64,000 bases of DNA from a bacterium. GTDB taxonomy: Bacteria; Myxococcota_A; Bradymonadia; UBA7976; UBA1532. The position numbers were made by a program, and so were the translations under genes. This document shows positions 16,015 to 25,136 of the stretch, in pieces. Position 1 is the first letter of the stretch. Each line of letters begins with the position of its first letter. The notes beneath the pieces were generated by a model that worked only from the letters and a program-made list of their open reading frames with translations, did no database searches and had not been told where the DNA came from. Location: positions 1 to 64,000 of the forward strand of contig JAUHXC010000012.1 in the NCBI GenBank assembly GCA_030427205.1, read 5' to 3'.

Positions 16015-18004
16015 GGGCCCGGCCGGGCAGTGGGGCCTGAGACAGCAGGTCCTGCGCATGTTCCGCTGGGATCTGCGCTATCAGCTGCGCGATCCGCGCA
16101 CGCTGCTGCTGATGATCCTCACCCCGCTGGTGCTTGTGCCGGCGATGACCTGGCTGAGTCAGTCGGCGGACGATCGCCGCGAAGGTCCGCTGGTGGTCGC
16201 CGCGCCGATCGCGTTCGCCGAATGGGTCGACAGCGACGACGCGCTGATCGTCATCGACGGCACGCTCGAAGAGCCCGGCGCGCCCCATGGCGCCGCGACC
16301 GAGCCGGCGGGCCAGGGCGACGACGAGACCGCCGGCGAGACCGACGACACAGAGCCGGATGTGACCGCGCCGCTGGCTCAGGTGATTCTGCCCGTCGAGC
16401 AGGGTGAACCCTATCGCGTGCGCTATCGCGGCGCCCGGCTGGAGGGCAGCGCCGCGCTCGAGCGGGTGCGGACGGTCATCCGCCGCCACGAAGAAGCCCG
16501 CCGGGCCGATCGCTTCGCCCGCCTCGGGCTGCCCCCGCCGGATCAGATCCTGGCGACCGCCGTGCGCGACGCGTCGACCGCCGAGGCCCGCGCCGGCGAC
16601 CTGCTCGGCCGGCTCGCGCCGCTGGTCTTGCTGCTGCTGGTCATGACCGGCGGGCTGCACACCGCCCTCGACATCATCACCGGCGAGCGCGAGCGCGGGA
16701 CCCTCGAGACGCTGCTCTCGGCGCCGGTCGAGCGGCGCGCGGTGCTGTATGCCAAGGGCCTGTCGGTGCTGGTCACGGCCGGCGTCTCGACTGTGCTCGC
16801 GCTGATCAGCCTGGGCATATCCACCGCGCTGTTCGACATGGGCCTCGACGGCCTCGACGCGTCGCTGCCGCCGGCCCGCATCGCCATGGCCGGGCTGCTC
16901 ATGCTGCCGCTGGTCGTGATGCTGACCGCGGCGCTGATGCTGCTGGCCGCCCGGGTGCCCGACTACAAGGCCGGGCAGTTCCTCTCGGCGCCCGCGATGA
17001 TGGTCGTGCTGCTGCCGGCGGGTCTGGCGGCGCTGCCCGAGGCCGAGCTGGGCCCGCTGCTGGCCCTGATCCCGATCACCGGCATCGCGTTGGCCGTCCG
17101 TGAGGTCCTGTCCGGCGTCGCCGAGCCGGGCCTGGTGCTGCTGGCCCTCGGCGCGGCGGTGGCCCACGCCGGGTTGACGGTGCGCTTCGCCGGGCAGGCG
17201 CTCACCGGCGAGCGGTTCCTGCTCGGGCCGCCCGACCGCCGCGCGCGCCACGCCCGCGGCGACTTCGCCGTGGAGGGCGTCGGCCTCTTCCTGCTGGCCA
17301 TCCTCTGCCTGTGGTTCTTCGGGCAGACCGCCCAGGGCCTCGACCTGACCATCGGCATGCTGGTCACCCAGATCCTGACCATCGCGCTGCCCGCCGTCGC
17401 CGCGGTGGCGTGGCTCGGTCGACCGATCGGCGCCACCCTGCGCCTGCGCGCCCCGCGGATGCGCGACGCGCTGCTCGCGGTGATCGCCGGCGCGGCCGCG
17501 ACGGGCGTGGGCCAGCTGGTCGCGCTGGTGCAGTCGCCGCTCATCCCGGTGCCCGAGGCGTTCCTCGAGCAGTTCGGCGGTCAGTTCGAAGGCTTCGGGT
17601 TGGCGCAGGCGCTGCTGCTCTTCGCGCTGCTGCCGGGCATCTGCGAAGAGATCCTGTTCCGCGGCGCGCTCGTAGGGCTGATGGAGCGCCGGCTGGGCCG
17701 CCTCGGGGTCATGCTGGCCGTCGGCGCGATGTTCGGGCTCATCCACCTCGCGGTGCCCCGTATCCTGCCGACCGGCGTGCTCGGGGTGCTGCTGACCTGG
17801 GCGGTGCTGCGCAGCGGCTCGCTGTGGATCCCGATCATCATGCACGCGGTGCACAACGGGCTGCTCTTCACGCTGGCCTCGACCGGCGCGGTCGCCGAGG
17901 ACCAGCAGCTGCCGTGGTACGCGCTGCTCGGCGCCAGCGCGCTGGCGATCGGGCTGGTGGCGCTCATGGGACGGGGCTCGACGGCGGCCGCCGAAAAAAC
18001 GTGA
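16007..18004 (+). CDS. ABC-2 permease fused to CPBP intramembrane protease
   Basis: A 665-residue polytopic protein. Residues 1-400 repeat the NatB-type layout: one helix, a large outside domain rich in Asp/Glu/Thr, then helices after GERERGTLETLL. Residues 415-655 form a CPBP (CAAX protease and bacteriocin-processing) domain with the three active-site motifs intact: EEILFR near 546, FGLIHL near 579 and HAVHN near 613. GTG start at 16007. Such fusions are known among NatB homologues; export of a peptide coupled to its cleavage, or immunity to one, is a reasonable inference. No bacteriocin-like precursor gene is visible beside it. Confidence 0.88.
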   Translation: MSEGPAGQWGLRQQVLRMFRWDLRYQLRDPRTLLLMILTPLVLVPAMTWLSQSADDRREGPLVVAAPIAFAEWVDSDDALIVIDGTLEEPGAPHGAATEPAGQGDDETAGETDDTEPDVTAPLAQVILPVEQGEPYRVRYRGARLEGSAALERVRTVIRRHEEARRADRFARLGLPPPDQILATAVRDASTAEARAGDLLGRLAPLVLLLLVMTGGLHTALDIITGERERGTLETLLSAPVERRAVLYAKGLSVLVTAGVSTVLALISLGISTALFDMGLDGLDASLPPARIAMAGLLMLPLVVMLTAALMLLAARVPDYKAGQFLSAPAMMVVLLPAGLAALPEAELGPLLALIPITGIALAVREVLSGVAEPGLVLLALGAAVAHAGLTVRFAGQALTGERFLLGPPDRRARHARGDFAVEGVGLFLLAILCLWFFGQTAQGLDLTIGMLVTQILTIALPAVAAVAWLGRPIGATLRLRAPRMRDALLAVIAGAAATGVGQLVALVQSPLIPVPEAFLEQFGGQFEGFGLAQALLLFALLPGICEEILFRGALVGLMERRLGRLGVMLAVGAMFGLIHLAVPRILPTGVLGVLLTWAVLRSGSLWIPIIMHAVHNGLLFTLASTGAVAEDQQLPWYALLGASALAIGLVALMGRGSTAAAEKT

Positions 18005-18035
18005 GCCGGATCGAGCGGCTCGCGGCACTCTACCG

Positions 18036-18614
18036 ATGATGGCCGCGATCACACTGCCCGCCTCGGCGCCCGCCGACACCCGACCCGACGCCGCGCTGGT
18101 CCGGCGGGCCCGCGCCGGCGAGCGCTCGGCGCAGCGCGCCCTGTATACCCGCCACGCGGGCCGTTCGCTTGCGCTCGCCACCCGCGTGCTGGCCTGTCAC
18201 GCCGACGCCGAAGACGCGGTGCATGATGCCTTCGCCGACGCCTTCGGCCGCCTGCATCGACTGCGGGACCCCGGCGCGTTCGGCGCGTGGCTGCGACGCA
18301 TCGTGCTCAACCGATGCCATCGAACGCTGCGCCGCCGCCGCTTGCGCGGCCTGCTCGGGCTCTCCTACGAGCGGGATGCGACGCTCGATCGCCTCGCGGC
18401 GCCCGACTGCGCGCCCGAGCGGCGGGCCGAGCTGCGCCGCATCGCCGCGGTGCTCGAGGAGCAAGCGCCCGCGGTGCGGATCTGCTGGTGCCTGCGCCGG
18501 GTCGAGGGGCATACCCTGCCCGAGATCGCCGAGGCGGTCGGCCTGAGTCTCGCGACCGTGAAGCGGCGGATCGCGGTCGCCGATCGAGCCGTCTCGGCCG
18601 CGATGGGGCAATGA
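18036..18614 (+). CDS. ECF-type RNA polymerase sigma factor
   Basis: A 192-residue extracytoplasmic-function sigma factor. Region 2 covers about residues 30-95, with HADAEDAVHDAFADAF for core and -10 contact and FGAWLRRIVLNRC for region 2.4. Region 4 (about 125-185) has the helix-turn-helix TLPEIAEAVGLSLATVKRRI for the -35 box. The linker between regions is long and basic. The next gene, 3 bp downstream, encodes a one-pass membrane protein in the place an anti-sigma factor usually occupies. Myxobacterial genomes carry many such pairs, most without known stimulus. Confidence 0.93.
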   Translation: MMAAITLPASAPADTRPDAALVRRARAGERSAQRALYTRHAGRSLALATRVLACHADAEDAVHDAFADAFGRLHRLRDPGAFGAWLRRIVLNRCHRTLRRRRLRGLLGLSYERDATLDRLAAPDCAPERRAELRRIAAVLEEQAPAVRICWCLRRVEGHTLPEIAEAVGLSLATVKRRIAVADRAVSAAMGQ

Positions 18615-18617
18615 CGC

Positions 18618-19418
18618 ATGAGTCGATACCCGAATGACGACGATCCGCCGATCGGGCGCGAGCTGACCCCCGCCGACGACGCGGCGCTCGAACGGATCTG
18701 GCGCCGACTGGAGACTGCCCCGCCGCCGCGCGCGTTCAGCTGGGCCGCCGGCGTCGGCATCGCGGCCACTGCGGCCGTGGCGGTGGCGCTGGTCTACGGT
18801 CTCGTCGCCGCGACGCCGGGCCCCAAGGACGAGGCCGTGGGCACCGTCCCCAGCCCGTCGGCGTCCTCGTCGCTGAAGCCCGCGACGGCGAATCCAGCGC
18901 CTCGTATGCCGCATACGCCGCCGCTGAATGTCATCCCGACTGAGTCGGAGACGCCCGCCCCCCGGACGCCGGCTCGGCCGCGGCTCGCTCCCCCGCCGCC
19001 CGCTCTCCCGGTGCCCACGCCCACGGCGTCGGCCCCGACAGCGCCTGCTCCCGTGGTACCCGCGCCCGATCTCGCCCCGCCGGATGGACGGGCGTCCCCT
19101 ACGCCGCCCGCGTCGGTCGCTCGACGGGTCGTGGATCGCTTGGGTCCGACCGACGCCGGCAGCGCCGCGCTGCTCGCAGAGGCCCGGGACGCCGCCGCGA
19201 CCGATGCTCCACGGGGCGCTGCGATCGCCGAGGCCGGGCTCGCCGCCGGCATCCCCCCCTCGGCGCCGCTCTACGTCTTGATCTCGGACGGCTGGGCCGC
19301 CGCCGGTGAGCGGGCCCGCGCCGCTCGCGCTGCCCGGGCCGCCTTGCGCGCGGCGCCCGACGGCCCGCACGCGCCGCGCATGCGTCAGCGGGCGCTGCCC
19401 GATCTGCGACCGCGCTGA
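18618..19418 (+). CDS. Single-pass membrane protein, probable sigma-factor partner
   Basis: A 266-residue protein with a cytoplasmic N-terminus of about 42 residues, one membrane helix (about 43-65), a long Pro/Ala/Thr-rich outside spacer (70-170) and a helical, Ala/Arg-rich C-terminal domain (175-260) that looks like a tetratricopeptide-type helical pair. Its place directly after an ECF sigma gene suggests an anti-sigma role, but the cytoplasmic part has no zinc-finger anti-sigma HxxxCxxC motif. It might instead transmit a signal in the FecR/TonB style. Function is inferred from position and topology only. Confidence 0.7.
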   Translation: MSRYPNDDDPPIGRELTPADDAALERIWRRLETAPPPRAFSWAAGVGIAATAAVAVALVYGLVAATPGPKDEAVGTVPSPSASSSLKPATANPAPRMPHTPPLNVIPTESETPAPRTPARPRLAPPPPALPVPTPTASAPTAPAPVVPAPDLAPPDGRASPTPPASVARRVVDRLGPTDAGSAALLAEARDAAATDAPRGAAIAEAGLAAGIPPSAPLYVLISDGWAAAGERARAARAARAALRAAPDGPHAPRMRQRALPDLRPR

Positions 19419-19503
19419 GCCGATTCGCCCGCGTCGTGGCTCTCGAAGACGAGGCCGCTGTGGTCTCGGCCGACGCTGTCGGACAACCCATCAGGAGTCA
19501 TCG

Positions 19504-19770
19504 ATGCCATCGCTCCGCACCATCACTCTCGCGACGACCCTCTGCTCGGCCTGGGCGACATCCGCGCTGGCCGATCCCGCCACCCCCACCGAGAAGCCGC
19601 GGGTCCAATTCGTCGACATGTCTGCCATGCTCATCGACGGCGAGATCGTCAAGCCCCGCGCCCTGCACATCGACTCCAAGGCCAAGGTGAAGTTCGCCCG
19701 CCTCTTCGAGCTGAAGCGCTCGGTCCTGCCCCGATTGCAGCAGACGGCGCGCGATCGTGCGCTGCGCTGA
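19504..19770 (+). CDS. Small exported protein, 88 residues
   Basis: A short protein with a clear cleavable signal peptide (about residues 1-23, ending SALA) and a mature part of about 65 residues. Near residue 47 it carries IDGEIVKP, followed by a basic helix to the C-terminus ending in QQTARDRALR. I do not recognise it. It is 85 bp downstream of the sigma/membrane-protein pair in the same direction and may be their output or sensor component. The ATG at 19504 follows CAGGAG-type sequence. Confidence 0.6.
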   Translation: MPSLRTITLATTLCSAWATSALADPATPTEKPRVQFVDMSAMLIDGEIVKPRALHIDSKAKVKFARLFELKRSVLPRLQQTARDRALR

Positions 19771-19772
19771 GC

Positions 19773-20219
19773 TCAGCGGTCGCGCAGCAGGTCACGCCAG
19801 GCCAGCCCCACCCGATGCGCCGGCCACTTGCCCGCCTCGGGCAGCGCGGTCGGCGGCGCGATGACCGCGTAGATGCCCCCCGAGACGCTCAGCACCATCC
19901 ACGCGCCGGTCGGACGCGGCGCGAGCGGCCGGATCCACCAGCCGGCGATGGCGCCCGGGCGCGGTTCGCCGTAGAGCCGCTGGGCGGCGGCGACCTCGTC
20001 GCGCGACAGGCGCATCACCAGCCGGCTCTCGCCCCGATCGAGTAGCCGGTCGGGCGGGGCGTCGGCCATCCAGAGCCACGGCAGCGGCGGGCCGACCGAC
20101 GCGCTCGGTGGCTCTGCCGGTGGCGCGGGCCGACACCCGGCGCACAGGGCCAGGAGCACGACCGCGGCCCACACCGCCCGCGCGGGGGCCGGGCCATGAT
20201 CAGCGTCTCTTCGATTCAT
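19773..20219 (-). CDS. Hypothetical lipoprotein
   Basis: A 148-residue lipoprotein of no family I recognise. Signal peptide with lipobox LCAGC near residues 26-30, then a Pro-rich linker and a mature domain with several Trp and a closing basic helix. The start is ATG 20219 or, four codons earlier, ATG 20231; longer versions of the frame run into the neighbouring gene's promoter. It is convergent with the small exported protein (2 bp between stops) and divergent from the dihaem protein. Confidence 0.55.
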   Translation of the reverse strand: MNRRDADHGPAPARAVWAAVVLLALCAGCRPAPPAEPPSASVGPPLPWLWMADAPPDRLLDRGESRLVMRLSRDEVAAAQRLYGEPRPGAIAGWWIRPLAPRPTGAWMVLSVSGGIYAVIAPPTALPEAGKWPAHRVGLAWRDLLRDR

Positions 20220-20331
20220 CGACAGGAGCATGCCGACCCCTGGCCCGCTCGACAACCGCCACCGCCGTTCGAAATACGTCGTCACCGCGAGTTCGTTTGA
20301 ACCGGACCCCCGCCGTCGCCATACTTCGCCC

Positions 20332-21750
20332 ATGCATCGACTGCACCTCGCCGTATTCGCCCTGCCGGCGGTCCTGCTCGCGCCCGCCGCGAGCCTGGCG
20401 CTGCCCCCGGGTCCGTCGGTGGTCTGCGAGGTCTGGCCCGAGGCGGCGATCTGCGCCGACGGCCTGCCCGAGTGTGCCACCTGCCATATCGTCCCGCCGG
20501 CTCGAAACGTCTTCGGCGTCGCCATCGAAGAGGTGCTGGCCCCCGACCTGTCGCGCCCGCTCGACGCCCAGACGTTCACCGCCGAGCTGCCTGCCGCGCT
20601 GTCGGCGGTGGCCGACGAGGACGCCGACGGCGACGGCGCCACCAACGTCGAAGAGATCCTCGCCGGCACGTCGCCCGCCGACGCCGACGAGGTGCCCATG
20701 GCCACCGGCCAGGGCTGCTCGGGGCCCAATATCAACCCCGACTGGGATGTCTGCGGCTACGACCCGACCTACGCCTTCAAGAAGGTCTACGTCGATGTCT
20801 GCGGTCGCTCGCCGAGCTTCGCCGACGTCGAGTCCTTCGCCGGGCTGCCGCGGGACGAGCAGATGGCGTGGATCGACGACGCGCTCGACGCCTGCCTCGA
20901 CACCCCGTTCTGGCTCGGGCGGGACGGGGTGCTCTGGCGTCTGGCCCACGCCAAGATCCGCCCGCTGCAGGCGATCAAGAGCGGCCAGGGCTCGGGGCCG
21001 GTGCCGCTCGCCGACTACGATCACGATTACGCGCTGTTCGCGTACGTCAGCAGCGACGACCGCGACGCCCGCGAGCTGATCACCGCCGACTACCACGTGC
21101 GGCTGCGGGGCACGACCGAGTACGACACCGCGGCCCACGGCGACGAGCGCGCGGCGGTCGACCGCCGGGCCGGCATGATCACCACCCGCTGGTTCTTCGT
21201 GATCAATACGATGTTCACCCCGGTGCCGCGTACGACTGCGGCGCAGGCCTACCGCGCGTATCTCGGGCTCGACATCGCCCGCAGCGAGGGGCTGCTGCCG
21301 CCCGCGGGCGTCGAGCTCATCGACTACGACGACAAGGGCGTCACCGAGCCCACCTGCGCGGCATGCCATACGACGCTCGACCCGCTGTCCTATCCCTTCA
21401 GCCGCTACCGCGGCATCTCGGGCGGCAACTCCGGCGCCTACTCGGCGGATCGGATGAGGTTCTTCAGCCTCGACGAAGGCAGCCGCATCCGCGAGGTGCC
21501 CGAGCAGGGGTACCTCTTCGGCGAGCCGGTGGCCGATCTGGTCGAGTGGAGCGAGCTCGCCGCCAACAGCGACGCCTTCGCCCGGGCCACCGTCGCCGAC
21601 TACTGGCGGCTGCTGGTGGGCCATGACCCGACGCCGAGCGAGCAGGCGGAGTTCGACGCGCTGTGGCGCGCCTTCCGCACGACCCACGAGTACCGGGTGG
21701 AGCGCATGCTGCACGATCTGGTGCGGACGGAGGCCTACGGTGCGCCGTGA
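20332..21750 (+). CDS. Exported dihaem DUF1588/DUF1585-like protein
   Basis: A 472-residue periplasmic protein. Signal peptide at residues 1-24. Haem-binding CATCH is at 48-52 and CAACH at 342-346; the latter stands in CAACHTTLDPLSYPFSRY, which resembles the C-terminal haem segment of the Planctomycete cytochrome family DUF1592/1588/1585. Between them lies a calcium-type Asp repeat (DEDADGDGATNVEE, about residues 96-109). First of three exported genes that end with a Tat-exported DUF1501-like protein, the same pairing seen in Planctomycetes and Myxococcota. Probably an outer periplasmic redox or surface complex; substrate unknown. Confidence 0.75.
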   Translation: MHRLHLAVFALPAVLLAPAASLALPPGPSVVCEVWPEAAICADGLPECATCHIVPPARNVFGVAIEEVLAPDLSRPLDAQTFTAELPAALSAVADEDADGDGATNVEEILAGTSPADADEVPMATGQGCSGPNINPDWDVCGYDPTYAFKKVYVDVCGRSPSFADVESFAGLPRDEQMAWIDDALDACLDTPFWLGRDGVLWRLAHAKIRPLQAIKSGQGSGPVPLADYDHDYALFAYVSSDDRDARELITADYHVRLRGTTEYDTAAHGDERAAVDRRAGMITTRWFFVINTMFTPVPRTTAAQAYRAYLGLDIARSEGLLPPAGVELIDYDDKGVTEPTCAACHTTLDPLSYPFSRYRGISGGNSGAYSADRMRFFSLDEGSRIREVPEQGYLFGEPVADLVEWSELAANSDAFARATVADYWRLLVGHDPTPSEQAEFDALWRAFRTTHEYRVERMLHDLVRTEAYGAP

Positions 21751-22537
21751 AGCGACGAGGACGAAGCGCGCCGGGTTCACCGGCGGTTGGTACGCACTCG
21801 CCGTCTGCGCGGCGCTCATGTTCGGCTGTGACGAGCCGGCGGGCAATGGCAATACCGGCGGCGTAGGCGGCGACCCGATCAGCGCCGATGGCGGCGGCGC
21901 CGGCGGTGAGGGTGGCGGCGCTGGAGAAGGCGGCGCGGGCGGCGCCGGCGGGCAAGGCGGAGAGGGCGGCGCGGGCGGCAGCGCCCGGGCGCCGACCTAT
22001 GAGTCGGCCCGCAACAACCTGCGCTTCAAGCGCACCGACCGGATCGAGCTCGAGTTCGCCCGCATCCTCGAACTGCAGCCCGACCAGCTGTGCGCCGAGC
22101 TGGGGCTCTACAGCTGCCTCGATGAGATCCACCGGGTCACCCTCGGCGGCGTCGAGCCCTATCGGGCCAACATCTACACCGCCTTCGAACACACCTCGAT
22201 CAGCGCCCCGCTGGTGGTCGAGCGGGTCGCCCTCGCGGCGTGCTCGCGCCGGGTGCAGCTCGACGCCGCCAACCTGGCCGAGGCGGTCATCTTCACCGAT
22301 GTGCCGGTGACCGTCGACGGGCGCCTGGGCGATGTGGACGATCCGACGGTCACCGCGGCCATCGAGCGGCTCTTCACCCGCGCGCTGCTGCGCCGGCCGA
22401 GCGCCGACGACCTCGCCGACATCCGTCAGCTCTACCGCGACGTCGAGGCGTCCGCCGACAGTGAGATCCCCGCCGCCGATTGGGCGGTGCTGACCTGCAT
22501 GATCACCCTGACCAGCGTCGAGTCGCTGTTCTACTGA
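21740..22537 (+). CDS. Gly-rich-linker lipoprotein of the DUF1501 gene set
   Basis: A 265-residue lipoprotein. GTG start at 21740 with GGAGG 6 nt upstream, overlapping the previous gene by 11 bases. Lipobox ALMFGC near residue 30, then a spacer of GGEGG/GGAGG repeats (about 38-80), then a folded domain of about 180 residues with four cysteines and helical character, ending SVESLFY. I do not recognise the domain. It lies between a dihaem protein and a DUF1501-like protein, so it is probably the membrane-tethered member of the same complex. Confidence 0.75.
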   Translation: MRREATRTKRAGFTGGWYALAVCAALMFGCDEPAGNGNTGGVGGDPISADGGGAGGEGGGAGEGGAGGAGGQGGEGGAGGSARAPTYESARNNLRFKRTDRIELEFARILELQPDQLCAELGLYSCLDEIHRVTLGGVEPYRANIYTAFEHTSISAPLVVERVALAACSRRVQLDAANLAEAVIFTDVPVTVDGRLGDVDDPTVTAAIERLFTRALLRRPSADDLADIRQLYRDVEASADSEIPAADWAVLTCMITLTSVESLFY

Positions 22538-22566
22538 GCCGTGCCGAGCCGAGACCGAGGAGCACC

Positions 22567-24054
22567 GTGCTGATCCGACCCACTCGCCGCGACGCGCTGC
22601 GCAGCATGGCCACCGGCGCCGCCGGCCTGGCCGCCGGCCTGACCATGGGCCGACCCGTCCGCCGGGCGCAGGCCCAGGGCGGGCCCGCCGCCGATCCCCG
22701 CTTCCTGATCGTGCTCACCGCCACCGGCGGGGCGTCGATCATCGACGCCATGCTGGCGATCCGCGCGTCGGAGTCACGCAACGCGGCGACCATCAACACC
22801 TTCCCCGATGACATGGTGCAAGGCATCGAGGGCAGCCCGTTTCGCGCGATCGACATGAACCTGCGCGATCTGGGCCCCCTGCCCTACCAGGGCGCGTCGA
22901 ACCAGAGCGACTTCGTGCGGCGCCACGCCGCCGACATGATGGTGGTCACCCACACCGGCACCAGCGTCAATCACCTCGTCGCCCAGAAGCGGGCGCTGAC
23001 CGGCAACGACGCCTGGGCTGGCCGCACCGTGCAGGAGCTCGTCGCCGAGGCCTATGGCGGCGGCTTCCCGATCCCCAACGTCAACATGAGCGTCGGCGGC
23101 TACATCGAGCCGGGCATCGACCCGACGCTGGCCGATCGCGCGCGCGCCGAGGCCGTCGTCGACGCCAACGTGTGGTTCTCCGGCCTGCACGGCTCGCGCG
23201 GCATCGCCGGCGCGCCGGCCCACTCGTTGGTCGATCTGGCGCGCCGGGTGCGCGACGAGCGCATCGATCCCCGATCGTCTTTCAGCCGCACGTTCGGCGA
23301 GAGCCGGGCGCTGCAGCGCTGGCTGCGGCAGCGCAGCGAGCTGGCCCCCGCCGTCGAGCGAGCCGATCTCATCACCGCGCTCAACGTGCTGCCCGACAGC
23401 CCGACGACGCCGCTGGCCCGGTTCGGGCTCGAGAGCGCCGCCGACGCCGATCGGGTGCGCCAGACCTTCCCGCTGTACGCCCAGGATCCGCTCGAAGGGC
23501 AGGCCGCGCTGGCGTATCTCTTGATCCGCAACCGGGTCGCGGTGACGGTGACCATCGGGCCCGGCCTCTCGCCGGGGGTCGGCGGCCAGCAGATCGTCGA
23601 CAGCCCGCCGCTGGCCTTCGACTTCTCCCACTCGGCGCATCGCGGCACCCAGGCGCTCATGTGGAGCCGCCTGTTGAGCGTCGCCGATCGGCTCATCGGG
23701 CTGTTGAAGCAGGTGGAGTTCGGCGACGGCCAGAGCTTCTGGGATCGCTCGGCGCTCTACGTGGCCACCGACTTCGGCCGCACGCGCAACCGCCCGTCGA
23801 ACGCCAGCGAGTTCAGCAGCGGACACCACCTCAACAACGGCTCGCTCATCGTCTCGCCGATGGCCAACGGCAATCGCATCCTGGGCGGCGTCGACCCCGA
23901 TACCGCCCTGACCTATGGCTTCGACCCGCGCACGGGCGATCCCGAGCCCGGCCGAGAGATGGACGAGCCTCAGATCTTCGCCGGGCTGTGCCAGCTTATG
24001 GGCCTCGATACCGGCCCTGCGGGTCTGCCCGACATGCCGGCGATGCGCGCCTGA
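22567..24054 (+). CDS. DUF1501-like Tat-exported protein
   Basis: A 495-residue protein exported by the Tat route: twin-arginine RRDALR at residues 5-10 followed by a hydrophobic stretch and an AQA-type cleavage site near 35. GTG start at 22567 with GAGGAG upstream. The body resembles DUF1501 (alkaline-phosphatase-fold-like) proteins: a LTATGGASI N-terminal strand, FDFSHSAHR near 357 and DFGRTRNRPSN near 400 with candidate metal ligands. Family members pair with DUF1592/1800-type haem proteins; their reaction is unknown. Third gene of the exported set. Confidence 0.75.
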   Translation: MLIRPTRRDALRSMATGAAGLAAGLTMGRPVRRAQAQGGPAADPRFLIVLTATGGASIIDAMLAIRASESRNAATINTFPDDMVQGIEGSPFRAIDMNLRDLGPLPYQGASNQSDFVRRHAADMMVVTHTGTSVNHLVAQKRALTGNDAWAGRTVQELVAEAYGGGFPIPNVNMSVGGYIEPGIDPTLADRARAEAVVDANVWFSGLHGSRGIAGAPAHSLVDLARRVRDERIDPRSSFSRTFGESRALQRWLRQRSELAPAVERADLITALNVLPDSPTTPLARFGLESAADADRVRQTFPLYAQDPLEGQAALAYLLIRNRVAVTVTIGPGLSPGVGGQQIVDSPPLAFDFSHSAHRGTQALMWSRLLSVADRLIGLLKQVEFGDGQSFWDRSALYVATDFGRTRNRPSNASEFSSGHHLNNGSLIVSPMANGNRILGGVDPDTALTYGFDPRTGDPEPGREMDEPQIFAGLCQLMGLDTGPAGLPDMPAMRA

Positions 24055-24075
24055 CGCCCGGGGCGTATCGGCCTC

Positions 24076-25002
24076 TCAGGCGAGCTCGCCGTTGCGCGCG
24101 CCGCCCACGAAGGCCTGCCGGGCCCCCGCGATGACGTGCTCGACGAGCGGATGGGCCGTGCGGCGCTCCAAGGTGTGGGCGTAGACCCGCTCTTCGGCGC
24201 CGTCGAGGCGGCCGATGGGCAAGACCCCGAAGTCCTGCGCGATCTCCCGCGCGACCAGCGCCGGCCCGGGGAAGATGCCGTGCCCGGCCTGACCGAACAC
24301 CTTCATCAACGCGCTGTCGTCGAACTCGGCGACCACCCGCGGGCGGATGCGGCGGGCGACGAACCACTCGTCGAGGGCCCGCCGCATGCGGGTGTGCGTG
24401 CCCGGCAGGAGAAACGGCGCGCCGTCGAGCACTCGCGGCATCGGCGTGCGATAGCGGGTCGCGACGTCGGGCGCGGCGAAGAGAACGATGCCACAGCGCC
24501 CGATGAGATGGCTGGTGACCCGATCGACCCCGTCCGTCGACGGCGCCGGCGCGTCGCTGATCACCAGGTGGACCTGATGCAATCGCATCTCTTCGACCAG
24601 CGTATCCGGCGCGCCGGTGCGGCAGGCCAGGCGCACGCCGTCGCCCAGCTCGAGCACCGGCCGCACCAGCCGCATCGCCAGCAATCGGGGCAAGACGTCG
24701 GCCACCCCGACCACCAGCCGGGCCATGCGATCGAGCGGGTTCTCGGCGAGGGTCTGGCTCAGCTCGCGGCCCAGCGCGAAGATCTCGTCGGCGTAGCCAT
24801 AGACGGTGCGGCCCACGTCGGTGAGGGCCAGCGCCCGCCCGTCGCGGCGAAAGAGCGCGTGCCCCAGCTGCTCTTCGAGCTGCCGGATCTGCGCGCTGAT
24901 GGTGGACGGCGCCAGGCTCAGGGTCCGGCTGGCGGCGGTGATGCCGCCGTCGCGGGCCGCGACCCAGAAGTACAGCAGGTGGTGGTAGTTGAGGTCATCC
25001 AT
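24076..25002 (-). CDS. nhaR: LysR-family regulator, NhaR-like
   Basis: A 308-residue LysR-type transcription factor. The N-terminus begins LNYHHLLYFW and contains the helix-turn-helix TAASRTLSLAPSTISAQI, characteristic of the NhaR subfamily. Further NhaR-like segments include VGVADVLPRLL, the effector-domain VISDAPAPS and AEFDDSALMKVFGQ. NhaR of E. coli senses sodium and activates the antiporter gene nhaA, but no antiporter is in this window. ATG at 25002 has GGAGG 6 nt upstream. The next gene upstream encodes the YdiJ-type dehydrogenase on the same strand 134 bp away, which could be its target. Confidence 0.88.
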   Translation of the reverse strand: MDDLNYHHLLYFWVAARDGGITAASRTLSLAPSTISAQIRQLEEQLGHALFRRDGRALALTDVGRTVYGYADEIFALGRELSQTLAENPLDRMARLVVGVADVLPRLLAMRLVRPVLELGDGVRLACRTGAPDTLVEEMRLHQVHLVISDAPAPSTDGVDRVTSHLIGRCGIVLFAAPDVATRYRTPMPRVLDGAPFLLPGTHTRMRRALDEWFVARRIRPRVVAEFDDSALMKVFGQAGHGIFPGPALVAREIAQDFGVLPIGRLDGAEERVYAHTLERRTAHPLVEHVIAGARQAFVGGARNGELA

Positions 25003-25136
25003 CGCGCGCGCCTCCTGCGAGCAACCCGATCTGGGATTCGATCAGCCCGAACAAAGTCGCCAGGATTACGCAAAATCATCGAAAAAGCCGAACAGACAGC
25101 CCGCTGCGTACCGATCTGTGTCAGATCCGGGCCGCC

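Noticed and set aside
24076..25002. Sodium antiporter operon controlled by the NhaR-like protein
   Set aside because: No antiporter gene lies on either side; the only candidate target in reach is the YdiJ-type dehydrogenase.
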